Positions 9,655 to 18,673 of a stretch of DNA of 64,000 bases are shown here, one piece after another; within the stretch, counting starts at the first letter, position 1; each line of letters opens with the position of its first letter. The notes below the pieces were generated by a model. That model saw nothing but the letters and a program-made list of their open reading frames with translations, did no database searches and was not told the origin of the DNA. The stretch lies in NCBI GenBank assembly GCA_028819255.1, contig JAPPMB010000114.1:64998-128997 (forward strand), given 5' to 3'. Source of the stretch: Bryobacterales bacterium. Lineage in GTDB: Bacteria > Acidobacteriota > Terriglobia > Bryobacterales > UBA6623. A program made the position numbers and the translations under genes.

Positions 9655-9960
9655 ATGATTCATGTGACCGCGTCACTCCGCGTCAAGGACGGCTGCCGTG
9701 ACGAATACCTGGCCCACTTCAAGGAGAATCTCCCGAACGTCTGGGCCGAAGACGGCTGCATCGAGTACGTCCCGTGTCTGGATGCCGAGACGGGCTGGAA
9801 AGTCCAGAGCCTCGACCCGAACAGGGTCACGGTCGTGGAGAAGTGGGCGAGCATGGAAGCACTGCAGGCCCACGCACGCGCGCCGCACATGAACGAGTTC
9901 CGCAGGAAGGCCTCGCACTTGGTGGAGTCGACGACGCTCCAGGTCGTCGAGGCCGCCTGA
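9655..9960 (+). CDS. ABM-domain (putative quinol monooxygenase) protein
   Basis: A 101-aa one-domain protein of the antibiotic biosynthesis monooxygenase (ABM/YgiN-like) fold. It opens MIHVTASLRVKDG, has 'DGCIEYVPCLD' where the family has its Gly-Cys-x-x-Tyr-like segment, then VVEKWASMEALQAHA and a terminal 'VESTTLQVVEA'. Members are small cofactor-free dimers that oxidise quinols or have unknown roles. It is monocistronic, convergent with the queuosine transporter. Confidence 0.8.
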   Translation: MIHVTASLRVKDGCRDEYLAHFKENLPNVWAEDGCIEYVPCLDAETGWKVQSLDPNRVTVVEKWASMEALQAHARAPHMNEFRRKASHLVESTTLQVVEAA

Positions 9961-9986
9961 CCGGCCCGGTAGCGGGCACTTGGGGC

Positions 9987-10667
9987 TCACGCCGCCTCGT
10001 GGATCAGTCCCCGCCTGCGGGACTCGTCCTTCACGCTCCTGAAGACCGACGAGCCCAGATACAGAAGCGGCGTGTCCGCGGCTGCCACCAGGAGCTTGTA
10101 GGCATAGCTGGCGAGGATGACCGCGCCGATCTGCGACCAGGTCCACACTCCGGCAAACAGGATGGTCACGACGACGGTCGTGTCCAGGAGCTGGCTCATC
10201 ATGGTGGAGGCGTTGTTGCGCAGCCAGAGATGCCTGCCGTTCGTCAGCCTGCGCCAGAAGTGGTATAGGCGCACATCGATGAACTGCGCGAGAAGGTACG
10301 CGGCCATGCTGCCGACAATTGCCCGGCCGCTCTGGCCGAACACCGCCATGTAGTGCTCCTGAATCATCTCGTCCTGGAGATGCGACACCGGCAGGATGCG
10401 CCCGAGCTGCAGCAGTCCAAGCATGTACACGCTGACAACAAAGCCCGTCAGCACAATCGCGTCGGCGCGCTTCTTGCCGTACAGCTCGCTGATCAGGTCG
10501 GTGCAGAGGAACGTGATCGGGTACGGCAGAACCCCGATGCTGATCGTGGCCAGTCCGATGAACGGCAGCGGAACGTCCACGAACTTGAAGACCATGGCGT
10601 TTGCCAGCACGAGGCTCGCGACGAAGAGGCCCGCAAGGACCAGAAACAGCCAGTCGTATCGTGTCAA
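9987..10667 (-). CDS. Queuosine precursor transporter (YhhQ/VUT family)
   Basis: A 226-aa inner-membrane protein with about six hydrophobic helices. YhhQ-family marks are FLVLAGLFVASLVLANAM, 'PYPITFLCTDLISELYGKKRA', 'AAYLLAQFIDVRLYHFWRR' and 'NNASTMMSQLLDTTVV'. It should import the queuosine precursors preQ0 or preQ1. I placed the start at the TTG at 10667 because an AGGAG lies 7 bp upstream; the longer frame to 10736 would overlap the divergent DUF1501 gene and its promoter. Confidence 0.9.
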   Translation of the reverse strand: MTRYDWLFLVLAGLFVASLVLANAMVFKFVDVPLPFIGLATISIGVLPYPITFLCTDLISELYGKKRADAIVLTGFVVSVYMLGLLQLGRILPVSHLQDEMIQEHYMAVFGQSGRAIVGSMAAYLLAQFIDVRLYHFWRRLTNGRHLWLRNNASTMMSQLLDTTVVVTILFAGVWTWSQIGAVILASYAYKLLVAAADTPLLYLGSSVFRSVKDESRRRGLIHEAA

Positions 10668-10684
10668 TTCATTGCTCCTGACGC

Positions 10685-10690
10685 TAATAT
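10685..10690 (+). promoter_or_regulatory. TAATAT -10 element of the second DUF1501 gene
   Basis: TAATAT lies exactly 9 bp before the ATG at 10700, in the 32-bp gap between divergent genes. No Shine-Dalgarno is present. Confidence 0.5.
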
Positions 10691-10699
10691 ATCTATGAC

Positions 10700-12067
10700 A
10701 TGTTGCGTTCGTCAGGCCTGAGTCGCCGCCAGACAATTCGCTCGCTGGCGGGCGGGGGACTGCTGCTTCCCGGCCTGCTCTCGGAAATGCTGGCCGCCGA
10801 GCCGGACGATCCGCTGGCCCCGAGGAAGCCCCATCACGCGGCGAATGCCAAGCAGGTCATCTTCCTGTTCATGACGGGCGGTGTCTCGCATGTGGACACG
10901 TTCGACCCGAAGCCGTTCCTGCGGGCGAACCACGACCAGCCACACGGGCGCAACCGTGTGTACAAGGGAGCCGACTGGGAGTTCCGGCGCTACGGGCAGA
11001 GCGGCATTGAGGTCAGCGACCTCTTCCCGGAAATCGGGAAGGTGGCCGACGAGATCGCGGTCGTCCGCTCGATGAAGAACATCAACGGCGACCACTTCGG
11101 CGCGACCCTCGGGATCCACACCGGCTCGGCGACGTTCAACCGGCCCAGCATCGGCTCCTGGGTGAGCTACGGCCTGGGCACGTTCAACCGCAACCTGCCG
11201 TCCTTCATGGTCATCGCTCCCGAGATCCCCTACGCCGGCGGGCAGGTGTGGGGCTCGGACTTCCTTCCCGTGCTGCATCAGGGCACGCGCATCGTCCCCG
11301 GCGAGGAGCCGATCGCCCACATGAGACGGCGGAACCGCGCCGATCAGCAGAGGACCGAGCTCGACATGCTCGAGTACTTCAACCGCCAGCACCTGCGCGG
11401 GCGGCAGCGCGACACCAACCTGGCTGCCCGCATCCAGTCGTTCGAGACCGCGTTCGGCATGCAGGTCGAGGCGCCCGACGCGTTCGACCTCGCCAGCGAG
11501 TCCGACGCAACCCTGAAGATGTACGGCCTTGAGCGGGGCAGCACCGAAGGCTTCGCATGGCAATGCCTGGTCGCCCGGCGGCTCGTCGAGCGCGGCGTCC
11601 GGTTCGTCGAGCTCATCGACGGCGGAACGATGCTCGACCGGAACTGGGACTCGCACGCCAAGATGGCGAACTACAACAAGCTCGCGAGGAATGTCGACCG
11701 GCCCATCGGGGCTCTGGTCCGCGATCTGAAGGCCCGGGGGATGCTCGATGAGACCCTCGTCGTCTGGACCACCGAGTTCGGCCGCACGCCCACGTGTCCG
11801 TCGCCCGGAGCGGAGGGCCGCGGGCATCACGCGCGGGTCTACAGCTCGTGGCTCGCCGGCGGCGGCATCCGTGGCGGCATGGTCTACGGCTCCAGCGACG
11901 AGATGGGATTCGATGTCGCCGAGAACCCCGTCACCGTGCATGACTTCCAGGCGACCATCCTTGATCGGCTGGGAATGGACCACGAGCAGCTGACGTACCG
12001 GCACGCGGGCCGGGACTTCCGCCTGACCGACGTGCACGGACACGTCGTGGGCGACCTTCTGTCATAG
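10700..12067 (+). CDS. DUF1501 domain secreted protein (second copy)
   Basis: A 455-aa DUF1501 protein with a twin-arginine signal (SRRQTIRSLAGGGLLLPGLL) and the family hallmarks FMTGGVSHVDTFDPKP, 'WTTEFGRTP' and 'GRGHHARVYSSWLAGGG'. It is related to the 971-2425 protein across its length. Unlike that copy it has no DUF1553 partner beside it: the upstream neighbour is a divergent transporter. Function is unknown beyond the sulfatase-like fold. Confidence 0.88.
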   Translation: MLRSSGLSRRQTIRSLAGGGLLLPGLLSEMLAAEPDDPLAPRKPHHAANAKQVIFLFMTGGVSHVDTFDPKPFLRANHDQPHGRNRVYKGADWEFRRYGQSGIEVSDLFPEIGKVADEIAVVRSMKNINGDHFGATLGIHTGSATFNRPSIGSWVSYGLGTFNRNLPSFMVIAPEIPYAGGQVWGSDFLPVLHQGTRIVPGEEPIAHMRRRNRADQQRTELDMLEYFNRQHLRGRQRDTNLAARIQSFETAFGMQVEAPDAFDLASESDATLKMYGLERGSTEGFAWQCLVARRLVERGVRFVELIDGGTMLDRNWDSHAKMANYNKLARNVDRPIGALVRDLKARGMLDETLVVWTTEFGRTPTCPSPGAEGRGHHARVYSSWLAGGGIRGGMVYGSSDEMGFDVAENPVTVHDFQATILDRLGMDHEQLTYRHAGRDFRLTDVHGHVVGDLLS

Positions 12068-12619
12068 GCCGAGCACAGCCCGCTCCGTCCGAAGCGCCTG
12101 CACAGGCGCCGCCTCGCCCGCCTGCATGGCCGTCCAGCGCCTCGAGTGTCCGAGTGCGGTCAGGTCGCGGGGGCCAGTGCCCGGGCTTCGCCATGTGGGA
12201 AGGGCCAGCCGCGACTGGCAGTCAGCGATCCCGCAGCGGGAGATTGAGGAGGTAACCAGACGGAACGGTTGTCAGGACCGGCTGGCCTCATTTGGGCCGA
12301 GGGTTCGTACATGGCCTGATGGTGAAGAAAGTGGCCCTCTCCGTCCCTGAGAATCCGGCCCTTGGGACAGCCGGATCGGAGCTTGGCTGCGGGCCGCCTG
12401 GCCATGACGCATCCCCGTCCGACGGCGCCTGCTTGGTTCGTTCCGCTGCGAGGACGGGTTTCCATGGATCCGCAAGAGGTTTCTTGCCTGAGTCTCGACG
12501 GCATCAAGCCGTGGCGGGTCCTGCCATGGCGGTCGGAATCGCAATCCGTGCAGTGCATGCCGTCCGTCCGTCGCTATGTGCCGGACCGACCAAGTGCGGG
12601 GCGCGGCGCTCTTTGTCTT
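12068..12619. other. Intergenic region downstream of DUF1501
   Basis: No recognisable gene. A 16-base near-palindrome (GCGCCT/GCAC/AGGCGC) at 12093-12108 can form a stable hairpin just after the DUF1501 stop but has no T-run. The frame leading into the TonB fragment is open from 12362, yet its early part resembles nothing. Confidence 0.45.
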
Positions 12620-12874
12620 CCTGACCGCACCGTGCCGGCCGTGGTGCCGGCTGAGCCGGGTGCCCGCGACGCGGCGGGCGGCGGCTTCTCGGCCAACGGC
12701 GTTCGCTCCAACTGACAGAAGAACTTCCTGCTCAACGGCGTCGACAACAGCGTGAACCTCATCGACTTCATCAACCAGACGGCCTACTTGGCCGGCCCCT
12801 CGGTGGAGGCCATCGGCGAGATGCAGATCCTGACGAACGGATTCACACCCGGGTCGCCGGCATCGCCCGAGTGA
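12620..12874 (+). pseudogene. TonB-dependent receptor plug-domain remnant
   Basis: In one frame this reads GGGFSANGVRSN, a TGA at 12713, then NFLLNGVDNSVNLIDF, INQTAYLAGPSVEAIGEMQ and ILTNGFTPG before a final stop at 12872. That is the plug-domain core found in Acidobacteria-type TonB/Oar-like receptors ('NFLLDGVDN... GPSVEAIGE'). The stop, and the absence of the ~900-residue barrel downstream, mark it as a relic. A toxin-antitoxin pair lies 55 bp further on. Confidence 0.8.
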
Positions 12875-12929
12875 AGCGGCGAATTGTTTCCTGCTTGCAA
12901 AATGCTGTCTTTGATTTCACAATGAAAGC

Positions 12930-13166
12930 ATGGCGGTTCAGATCACCATCCGCGGGGTGCCGGAACGCACACGAGACAGGCTGAAGGCACGTGCGGCCCT
13001 GAAGGGCCAGTCGATGCAGGCGTTTCTTCGCTTCGAACTGGAACGGATTGCCTCTCAACCGTCCATTGAGGAATGGCTCGAGGAAGTTCGCGAGCACAAG
13101 CGCATCTTCGGCACCCGCATTCCGACATCCGCCATTCTGGGCGCTCGCGACGCGGACCGGAAGTGA
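12930..13166 (+). CDS. FitA/VapB-like ribbon-helix-helix antitoxin
   Basis: A 78-aa protein with an N-terminal ribbon-helix-helix motif: VQITIRGVPERTRDRLKARAALKGQSMQAFL. The C-terminal tail (EEWLEEVREHKRI) would bind the toxin. It should repress its own operon and neutralise the PIN toxin encoded next. Its stop overlaps the toxin GTG (GTGA), the classic coupled arrangement. Confidence 0.87.
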   Translation: MAVQITIRGVPERTRDRLKARAALKGQSMQAFLRFELERIASQPSIEEWLEEVREHKRIFGTRIPTSAILGARDADRK

Positions 13167-13573
13167 AGGCGGTCCTCGACGCCTCGGTACTCGCCGCAGC
13201 CGTTGTTGACACCGGGCCGGACGGGACATGGTCAGAGGCTGCAATTGCCGCCGGCGGGCTTGCGGGCCCGGAGCTCGTTCTGGTGGAGACCGTCAACATT
13301 CTCCGCCGCATGGAGCTGACTGGGCGAGTCTCCCCGACTGAGGCCAGTCTTCTGCAAGCGCGCATCATGGGGCTTGACCTACAGCTGTTCCCGTTTGCGC
13401 CGTTCGCCGAGCGCGTTTGGGCTTTGCGGCACAACCTGACCTGCTATGACGCTTGGTACGTCGCGATTGCCGAGGCGATCGGCTGCCCGCTGGTCACGCT
13501 GGACCGAAGGCTCAGTCTTGCTCCCGGTCCGACTTGCCGCATCGTGGTCCCGGACGGCGACGGATTGACGTAG
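13163..13573 (+). CDS. VapC-like PIN-domain toxin ribonuclease
   Basis: A 136-aa PIN-domain protein, predicted Mg2+-dependent ribonuclease toxin. Acidic residues expected for the active site are visible: D in 'AVLDASVLAA', E in 'LVLVETVNIL', D in 'NLTCYDAWYVAIAEA', and D in 'LVTLDRRLS'. It starts with GTG overlapping the antitoxin stop, so the shorter frame was chosen over the start at 13073. Likely targets are tRNA or other structured RNA, as for VapC proteins generally. Confidence 0.88.
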   Translation: MKAVLDASVLAAAVVDTGPDGTWSEAAIAAGGLAGPELVLVETVNILRRMELTGRVSPTEASLLQARIMGLDLQLFPFAPFAERVWALRHNLTCYDAWYVAIAEAIGCPLVTLDRRLSLAPGPTCRIVVPDGDGLT

Positions 13574-13859
13574 ATGCAGTGAAGCTTGGAACCGGCGGTG
13601 TCTCGCTGGCCGTTCGAGGACGACAATTGCGGGCACCTAGGGGTGGGCTTGACTGGACAGGTTTGGGCGAACCTGGATCTCCTGCCCGCTCGTTCCACCC
13701 CTCGGTTCTCCCGGCTCGATCGGGTACGCTCCTGCGAGCTTTCCTGGCGGACGACATGCTCAGACCCCCATCCGGGACGCGTCCTGCGGATAACCGTGGA
13801 TCCTGGCCCGTTCAGACGGAAGTCTCTCCTGGCGCCCGTGGTGTCCACCGGATCGATCG

Positions 13860-15191
13860 CTACCTGCGCCGCCGGATGCGGGGCTCCAGCTCGTCCCGCC
13901 AGCCCCGGTAGGATGCGTGAAGATTCTCGACGATCTCGGATCGCGATGCAGCCAGGTCTTGCGATTCGGACAGATCGGCTTCGAGGTCGTAGAGTTCCAT
14001 GTCGCCCCGATCGACCAGCAGCTTCCACCTTCCCTTGCGGACCGCCCAGCCGCGCGCGGAGTCCTTGTCGATCCAGTTCCAGAAAAGGGCGTCATGCAGC
14101 GGACCTTCCAAGGCCCCCGACACGACCGGGAGGAGATCCTTGCTGTCGAGGGGCCTGCTGTCTTCCGCCTTGATTCCGGCCGCCGAAAGGGCTGTGGAAA
14201 ACACGTCGATCGAGATCACGGGTTCGTCCGAGACCGTTCCTGCGGGGATTCGACCGGGCCATCGCAACAGGAACGGCACCCGGATTCCGCCTTCGTAGAC
14301 GCTGTGCTTGTAGCCGCGCAGCGCGCCGTTCTGCGCAGTGGTGCCCCGTGCCCCGCCGTTGTCCGAAAGGAAGATCACCAGCGTGCGGTCTCCGATGCCC
14401 TCTCGATCCAGGGCGTCGAGGATCTCGCCGATTCCCTCGTCCAGGATGGCAAGCATCGCCAGGTAGGTGTTTCGCTTGGGATCGGTGTTCGAGTACCGCT
14501 GAACGTATGCCTGTGGCGCCTGGATGGGGTTGTGGACCGCGTTGTACGGGACGTAGGCGAAGAACGGACGATTCGCGTTCCGCTCGATGAACTCCACGGC
14601 GTGCCGGGTGATGTTGCGAGTCAGGTATCCGGTGTCATCGACCGGAGCGGAGTTGAGGTAGATCGACCGAACCTCGTCCGTGACCGACAGGTCGAAGTAG
14701 TCGTGTCCCCCGTGGCCCAGGAAACCGTAGAACGTCCCGAAGCCCCGCCGGAGGGGCCTGAACCGGGGCTGGTAGCCGAGATGCCATTTGCCGAACACGC
14801 CCGTCGCGTAGCCCGCGCCCCGCAGCAATTCGGCGAGTGTGGTTTCCGAGGTGGGCAGCCCTGCACGCGAGTCCGCTGCGGTGTAGAACCCGAACCGCTG
14901 CTGGTATCGCCCGGTGAGCAGACCGGCCCGGGTCGGGGCGCAAACGGGGCAGCTTGCGTAGCCGTTGGTCATGCGGGCCCCCTCCGAAGCGATCCGGTCG
15001 ATGTTGGGAGTCGACACCTCGTCCGGGTGGGCATGGCAGCTGATGTCGGCGTAGCCCTGGTCGTCGGAGACAATCAGCACAATGCTGGCCCGATCCTGCG
15101 CGGAGGAGAGGCCGCAGCAGAGGAGCAGGAACGCCAGCAGGCGCAGCACTGGGCGTGGCATTGGGAGCCGGTCCGGGATGATTGCCGTCAT
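13860..15191 (-). CDS. Secreted type I sulfatase
   Basis: A 443-aa sulfatase. Metal-binding DDQGY is at ~43 and the formylglycine motif C84-A-P-T-R within 'CPVCAPTRAGLLTGRY', so the enzyme needs maturation of Cys84. Further family blocks: 'GKWHLG', 'FLSDNGG' and 'KGRWKLL'. A hydrophobic signal sequence follows residue 11 (internal Met at 15161 is an alternative start). Substrate is unknown; polysaccharide sulfate esters are most likely. It is co-transcribed with the PQQ-propeller gene 16 bp upstream. Confidence 0.9.
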   Translation of the reverse strand: MTAIIPDRLPMPRPVLRLLAFLLLCCGLSSAQDRASIVLIVSDDQGYADISCHAHPDEVSTPNIDRIASEGARMTNGYASCPVCAPTRAGLLTGRYQQRFGFYTAADSRAGLPTSETTLAELLRGAGYATGVFGKWHLGYQPRFRPLRRGFGTFYGFLGHGGHDYFDLSVTDEVRSIYLNSAPVDDTGYLTRNITRHAVEFIERNANRPFFAYVPYNAVHNPIQAPQAYVQRYSNTDPKRNTYLAMLAILDEGIGEILDALDREGIGDRTLVIFLSDNGGARGTTAQNGALRGYKHSVYEGGIRVPFLLRWPGRIPAGTVSDEPVISIDVFSTALSAAGIKAEDSRPLDSKDLLPVVSGALEGPLHDALFWNWIDKDSARGWAVRKGRWKLLVDRGDMELYDLEADLSESQDLAASRSEIVENLHASYRGWRDELEPRIRRRR

Positions 15192-15207
15192 CTGCCCGGC
15201 TCCCCTT

Positions 15208-16536
15208 CTAGTTGGCGCTGATGCAGAACAGCTCGTCCTCGCTTCGAAGGAACAGGTTCCCGTCGAGAATCACGGGGGACGAGACGAACATCTCGTCGCC
15301 CATGCTGTTGACTGCGAGGACCTCGTATTCGGTGCCGAGCTTGAGCACGATCACGTCGCCCTCCTCGCTGGCCAGATAGAGCTTGCCGCTGGCCGCCACG
15401 GGCGACGCCTTGAACGTGTAGGGCGAGGGCAGCCGCTGCTGGTGATAGTGTTTCTCGCCCGTCACGGCGTCGAAGGCGTTGACGAGGCCGCGGTCGGTCA
15501 CGAAGTACAGGATGCCGTCGTGGAGCACCGGCGAGGCCGAATAGGCGTTGCCCCTCTGGTTGGTCCACTTCACGAACTCAGGATCGTCCGTGATGTCCCC
15601 GCGGCCTCCGAGCTGGATGGCGAGCAGGTTTGGGTCGCGATAGCCGGTCATCGCGATGACCATCTCGTTGTTGACGTTGATGACGGCCGGAATCGCGTTC
15701 GGGCCGAGGCCGCCCGCTTCCCAGATCAGCTCTCCGGTCTCGAGGTCGTAGGACCGCATCCTGGTTGAGCTGGTCACGAGCTGCTCGCGCCCGCCGTAGT
15801 TGACGACGATCGGCTGGGGCCAGCTGCTGCGCTCGTCGCGTTCCGCTCGCCAGCGCTCCTCGCCGGTGCGCTTGTCGAGCACGGCGATGTACGACTGCCC
15901 CTCATGGTCGTTCTGAAGGACGACGGAATCACCATGGAGCAACGGGGCGATCCCTTCACCGAACGCCATCCGCATGCGCATCGGGCCGATGTCCTTCTTC
16001 CAGAGCAGCCCTCCGTCCATGTCGTACGCGTAGACTCCTCTCGATCCGAAGCTCGCGATCAGCGTTTCGCCGTCCGTCACGGGCGAGTTCGAGGCGTAGC
16101 TGCCGTACTTGCGGTGATAGCCCTCGTGCGGTTCGGCCGTGGCGGCGGTTCTGCGCCAGATCTCCCTGCCCGTTTCCATGTCGACTGCAATCACCAGGAA
16201 GTCGTGCTCGACGAGGGCTCCGGTCTCGGTGTCCGTTCCGGCCTCTCGGGCGGTCGTCAGGTAGATCCTTCCGTCCGAAATCACCGGAGTGGAGTGGCCC
16301 TTGCCGGGAATCCGAATCCGCCACTTGACGTTCTCCGTGGCGGAAAACGTCAGCGGTGCGTCGCTCTCGGCGACGCCGTTGTTGTTCGGTCCGCGCCACT
16401 GCCGCCACGCGTCCTTGGCCTCGGGGCCCGCACCGGCCGCGATGCCGGCTGCCAGCGCCAGCCCCAGTCCGAATTGAGTGGCGCGCTTCGCCGGGAGCGC
16501 GGCGTGACGTACGGGTTTCAGGAGGTTTGCGAGCAT
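15208..16536 (-). CDS. Secreted PQQ-type beta-propeller protein
   Basis: A 442-aa protein with a signal sequence (FGLGLALAAGIAAGAG) and repeated PQQ-propeller blades, e.g. 'WRQWRGPNNNGVAESDAPLTF', 'AVDMETGREIWRR', 'AYDMDGGLLWKKD', 'VLDKRTGEERWRA' and 'SYDLETGELIWEA'. Such proteins are common in Acidobacteria and Planctomycetes, often beside sulfatases; most are probably structural or binding proteins rather than true PQQ enzymes. The ATG at 16536 was chosen because a TACGCT lies 9 bp upstream; the longer frame is Arg-rich and without homology. Confidence 0.87.
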   Translation of the reverse strand: MLANLLKPVRHAALPAKRATQFGLGLALAAGIAAGAGPEAKDAWRQWRGPNNNGVAESDAPLTFSATENVKWRIRIPGKGHSTPVISDGRIYLTTAREAGTDTETGALVEHDFLVIAVDMETGREIWRRTAATAEPHEGYHRKYGSYASNSPVTDGETLIASFGSRGVYAYDMDGGLLWKKDIGPMRMRMAFGEGIAPLLHGDSVVLQNDHEGQSYIAVLDKRTGEERWRAERDERSSWPQPIVVNYGGREQLVTSSTRMRSYDLETGELIWEAGGLGPNAIPAVINVNNEMVIAMTGYRDPNLLAIQLGGRGDITDDPEFVKWTNQRGNAYSASPVLHDGILYFVTDRGLVNAFDAVTGEKHYHQQRLPSPYTFKASPVAASGKLYLASEEGDVIVLKLGTEYEVLAVNSMGDEMFVSSPVILDGNLFLRSEDELFCISAN

Positions 16537-16545
16537 TCTGTACTT

Positions 16546-16551
16546 AGCGTA
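16546..16551 (-). promoter_or_regulatory. TACGCT -10 element of the PQQ-propeller gene
   Basis: On the minus strand TACGCT precedes the ATG at 16536 by exactly 9 bp, with no Shine-Dalgarno. It suggests the propeller/sulfatase pair has its own leaderless promoter separate from the tct operon. Confidence 0.45.
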
Positions 16552-16701
16552 TCCGAACGGAGTTCCCGCATGGCCCAGCGGCCAGCCGGCGGAGTCGCGC
16601 AAGGCGCGATACGGAGCAGCACCCGCCCCGGTCGGCCGCCAGCGTCCCACACGAACGAGTGTCGCTTTCCGGCGGCCAGTGGACTGGCCGGGCATGCGCC
16701 G

Positions 16702-18228
16702 TCAGGGTTGAGGGTTCGTGGACGCAAGCTTCCTTCGAATCAATGGCCAGAGCAGCGACAGGACGGTCGCGGCCAGAAAGACCAGCAGGATCGGACGCGT
16801 CAGCAGCCCAAGCCAGTCTCCGCGGCTGAGGATCAGCGCCCGGCGCAGATTGGACTCCATCATCGGCCCGAGAATCAGTCCCAGAACGAGCGGCCCGAGC
16901 GGGATCCGGGCCTTGCGGAACAGGAATCCGGCCAGCCCGGCCGCATACATCGCCCACACGTCCACGGTGGCGTTGTTGAGGGCGTAGGCGCCCACGGTTC
17001 CGAACAGGACGATGCCGGTCCAGAGCCAGGGAGGCGGAATGTTCAGGATCCGGGCCAGGGGCCTCGCGCCCAGCAGGCCCACCGCCATGATCAGCAGCGA
17101 GGCGAAGACGAGCAGGAAGACGATCGAGAAAACGAAGGACTGATTGCCGGCAAACAGCAGCGGGCCGGGCTGGATTCCGTGAATGAGGAGTGCGCCGATC
17201 AGGATCGCCGACACCGCGTCTCCGGGAATGCCCAACGTGAGCATCGTTGTCATCGCGCCGCCGATCGCCGCATTGCATGCCGAGCAGCTGGCAGCCAGTC
17301 CTCGGAGCGACCCCTTGCCGAACGAGTCCTTGTCCTTGGACGCCCTGCGGGCCTGTTCCCAGGCAATCACCGAGCCGATGTCCCCGCCGGCCGCGGGAAT
17401 CGCGCCGACCATCGTTCCGACCGTGGCGCCGCTGAACGTCGCGCCGGCCATGGTCCTCGCCTCCGGCGCGCTCGGCAGAATCCGTCCGATCTCTGCGGAG
17501 GCCGATTTCCGGGCCTTGTGCCGTTCAGAGATCTGGATCAGCACCTCGCCCAGCCCGAACAGGCCGATCATGACCGGCACGAAGGAGATCCCGTCGAGGA
17601 ACTCCGACATTCCGAAGGTGTAGCGCGGGTACGCGGTCATCGGGTCCAGACCGACCAGGGCGAGCGCGAGGCCCAGCATCCCGGCCAGCATGCCCTTGAT
17701 CACGTGCCTGCCTGAAACGCCCGCCATGAGGCTGATGCCAAGGAGGGCGAGGCCGAAGTACTCCGCCGGTCCGAACTGTAGCGCGAATCTGGCGATCGGA
17801 AAGGCGAGAAACGCCAGAAACATGATGCTCGTGAGCTGTCCGACCGCGGATGCGATGGCGTTGACGCCCAGGGCTAGTCCGGCGCTTCCCTTGCGAGTGA
17901 GAGCGTAGCCGTCCCAGGTTGTCGCGATCGACGCGGGCGTCCCCGGGACGTTGATGAGGATTGCCGGGATCCCTCCCGCCGGAATCGCCCCGCAATAGAT
18001 CCCCAGCAGCATGGCGAGGCCCTGCTCGGCCGAGACCCAGAATGTCAGCGGGGTCAGGACAGCGACGCCCATCGTCGCCGTCAGGCCGGGGAGCGAGCCG
18101 AACACGGCGCCGAGGGAGACTCCCACGGCGAGAAAGCCCAGCACTTGCCAGTCGAGAATGGCGGCCAGTCCGGCCAGGATCTCCGCGATCAACGCTCGCA
18201 CCTCGCTGCGGAAGTCGGAGCCCGGCAC
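16702..18228 (-). CDS. tctA: Tripartite tricarboxylate transporter large permease TctA
   Basis: A 508-aa multi-spanning inner-membrane protein of the TctA family. Signatures: GSLPGLTATMGVAVLTPLTF, 'IPAILINVPGTPASIATTWDGYAL', 'GAIPAAGGDIGSVIAWEQARR' and 'LTLGIPGDAVSAILIGALLIHGI'. Works with TctB and the binding protein TctC to import a carboxylate-like solute. The start is a GTG 22 bp after tctB, so the three form one operon in the order C-B-A. Confidence 0.93.
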   Translation of the reverse strand: MPGSDFRSEVRALIAEILAGLAAILDWQVLGFLAVGVSLGAVFGSLPGLTATMGVAVLTPLTFWVSAEQGLAMLLGIYCGAIPAGGIPAILINVPGTPASIATTWDGYALTRKGSAGLALGVNAIASAVGQLTSIMFLAFLAFPIARFALQFGPAEYFGLALLGISLMAGVSGRHVIKGMLAGMLGLALALVGLDPMTAYPRYTFGMSEFLDGISFVPVMIGLFGLGEVLIQISERHKARKSASAEIGRILPSAPEARTMAGATFSGATVGTMVGAIPAAGGDIGSVIAWEQARRASKDKDSFGKGSLRGLAASCSACNAAIGGAMTTMLTLGIPGDAVSAILIGALLIHGIQPGPLLFAGNQSFVFSIVFLLVFASLLIMAVGLLGARPLARILNIPPPWLWTGIVLFGTVGAYALNNATVDVWAMYAAGLAGFLFRKARIPLGPLVLGLILGPMMESNLRRALILSRGDWLGLLTRPILLVFLAATVLSLLWPLIRRKLASTNPQP

Positions 18229-18250
18229 GGGCGGGCGGTGTTGTGCGGCA

Positions 18251-18673
18251 TCATTCCAGCGAGACGTTGAGGCCCATGCTGAAGGCCAGGAATACGAAAG
18301 CGGTCAAGGCAGCCGAGTATCCAGTGGCCGAAAGCCAGCCTTGCCCAAGGAATCGCAGCAGCAATGCAAGGAAGACTGCTGTACGAACAGCAAAGAAGCC
18401 GGTGCCCCACAGCAGCAGATACGCGAAGAGCAGGGCGGCCGTGCCCGCGACCTGCCGAGTGCCGGACATTTCGGGTCTCCGGTCCTCGCCGCCGCTTTCA
18501 CCCTTCAGGAGCAGACCGACCGCCAGCAGGCCCATCAGGCCGCCGATGGCCTGGGGAAAGAACCCGGCTCCGGGCAGGCCTCCCACGCCTGGCGGGAATG
18601 TCCAGCCGCTGGCGACCAATGCGAGGCCGACGGCCAGAAACGCCCCGCCCGCGATGGAGTCGGCCCGCGTCAC
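18251..18673 (-). CDS. tctB: Tripartite tricarboxylate transporter small subunit TctB
   Basis: A 140-aa membrane protein with about four hydrophobic helices, including GGAFLAVGLALVASGWTF and 'GFFPQAIGGLMGLLAVGLLL'; the 'PGAGFFPQAIGGLM' segment is typical of TctB. The GTG start directly follows the tctC stop (TGA-GTG). Sequence conservation in this family is low; position between tctC and tctA settles the call. Confidence 0.88.
   Translation of the reverse strand: MTRADSIAGGAFLAVGLALVASGWTFPPGVGGLPGAGFFPQAIGGLMGLLAVGLLLKGESGGEDRRPEMSGTRQVAGTAALLFAYLLLWGTGFFAVRTAVFLALLLRFLGQGWLSATGYSAALTAFVFLAFSMGLNVSLE

Noticed and set aside
7514-9676. 720-aa minus-strand frame opposite the DegT gene
   Set aside because: It mirrors third-position GC of the real gene, runs through two intergenic regions without any homology and lacks a credible start.
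12093-12108. Perfect short hairpin as an intrinsic terminator
   Set aside because: Stem is strong but no T-run follows, so I mention it only as a hairpin.
15904-17715. 603-aa plus-strand frame across the propeller and tctA genes
   Set aside because: Shadow of two convincing minus-strand genes; composition is low-complexity His/Arg/Pro.
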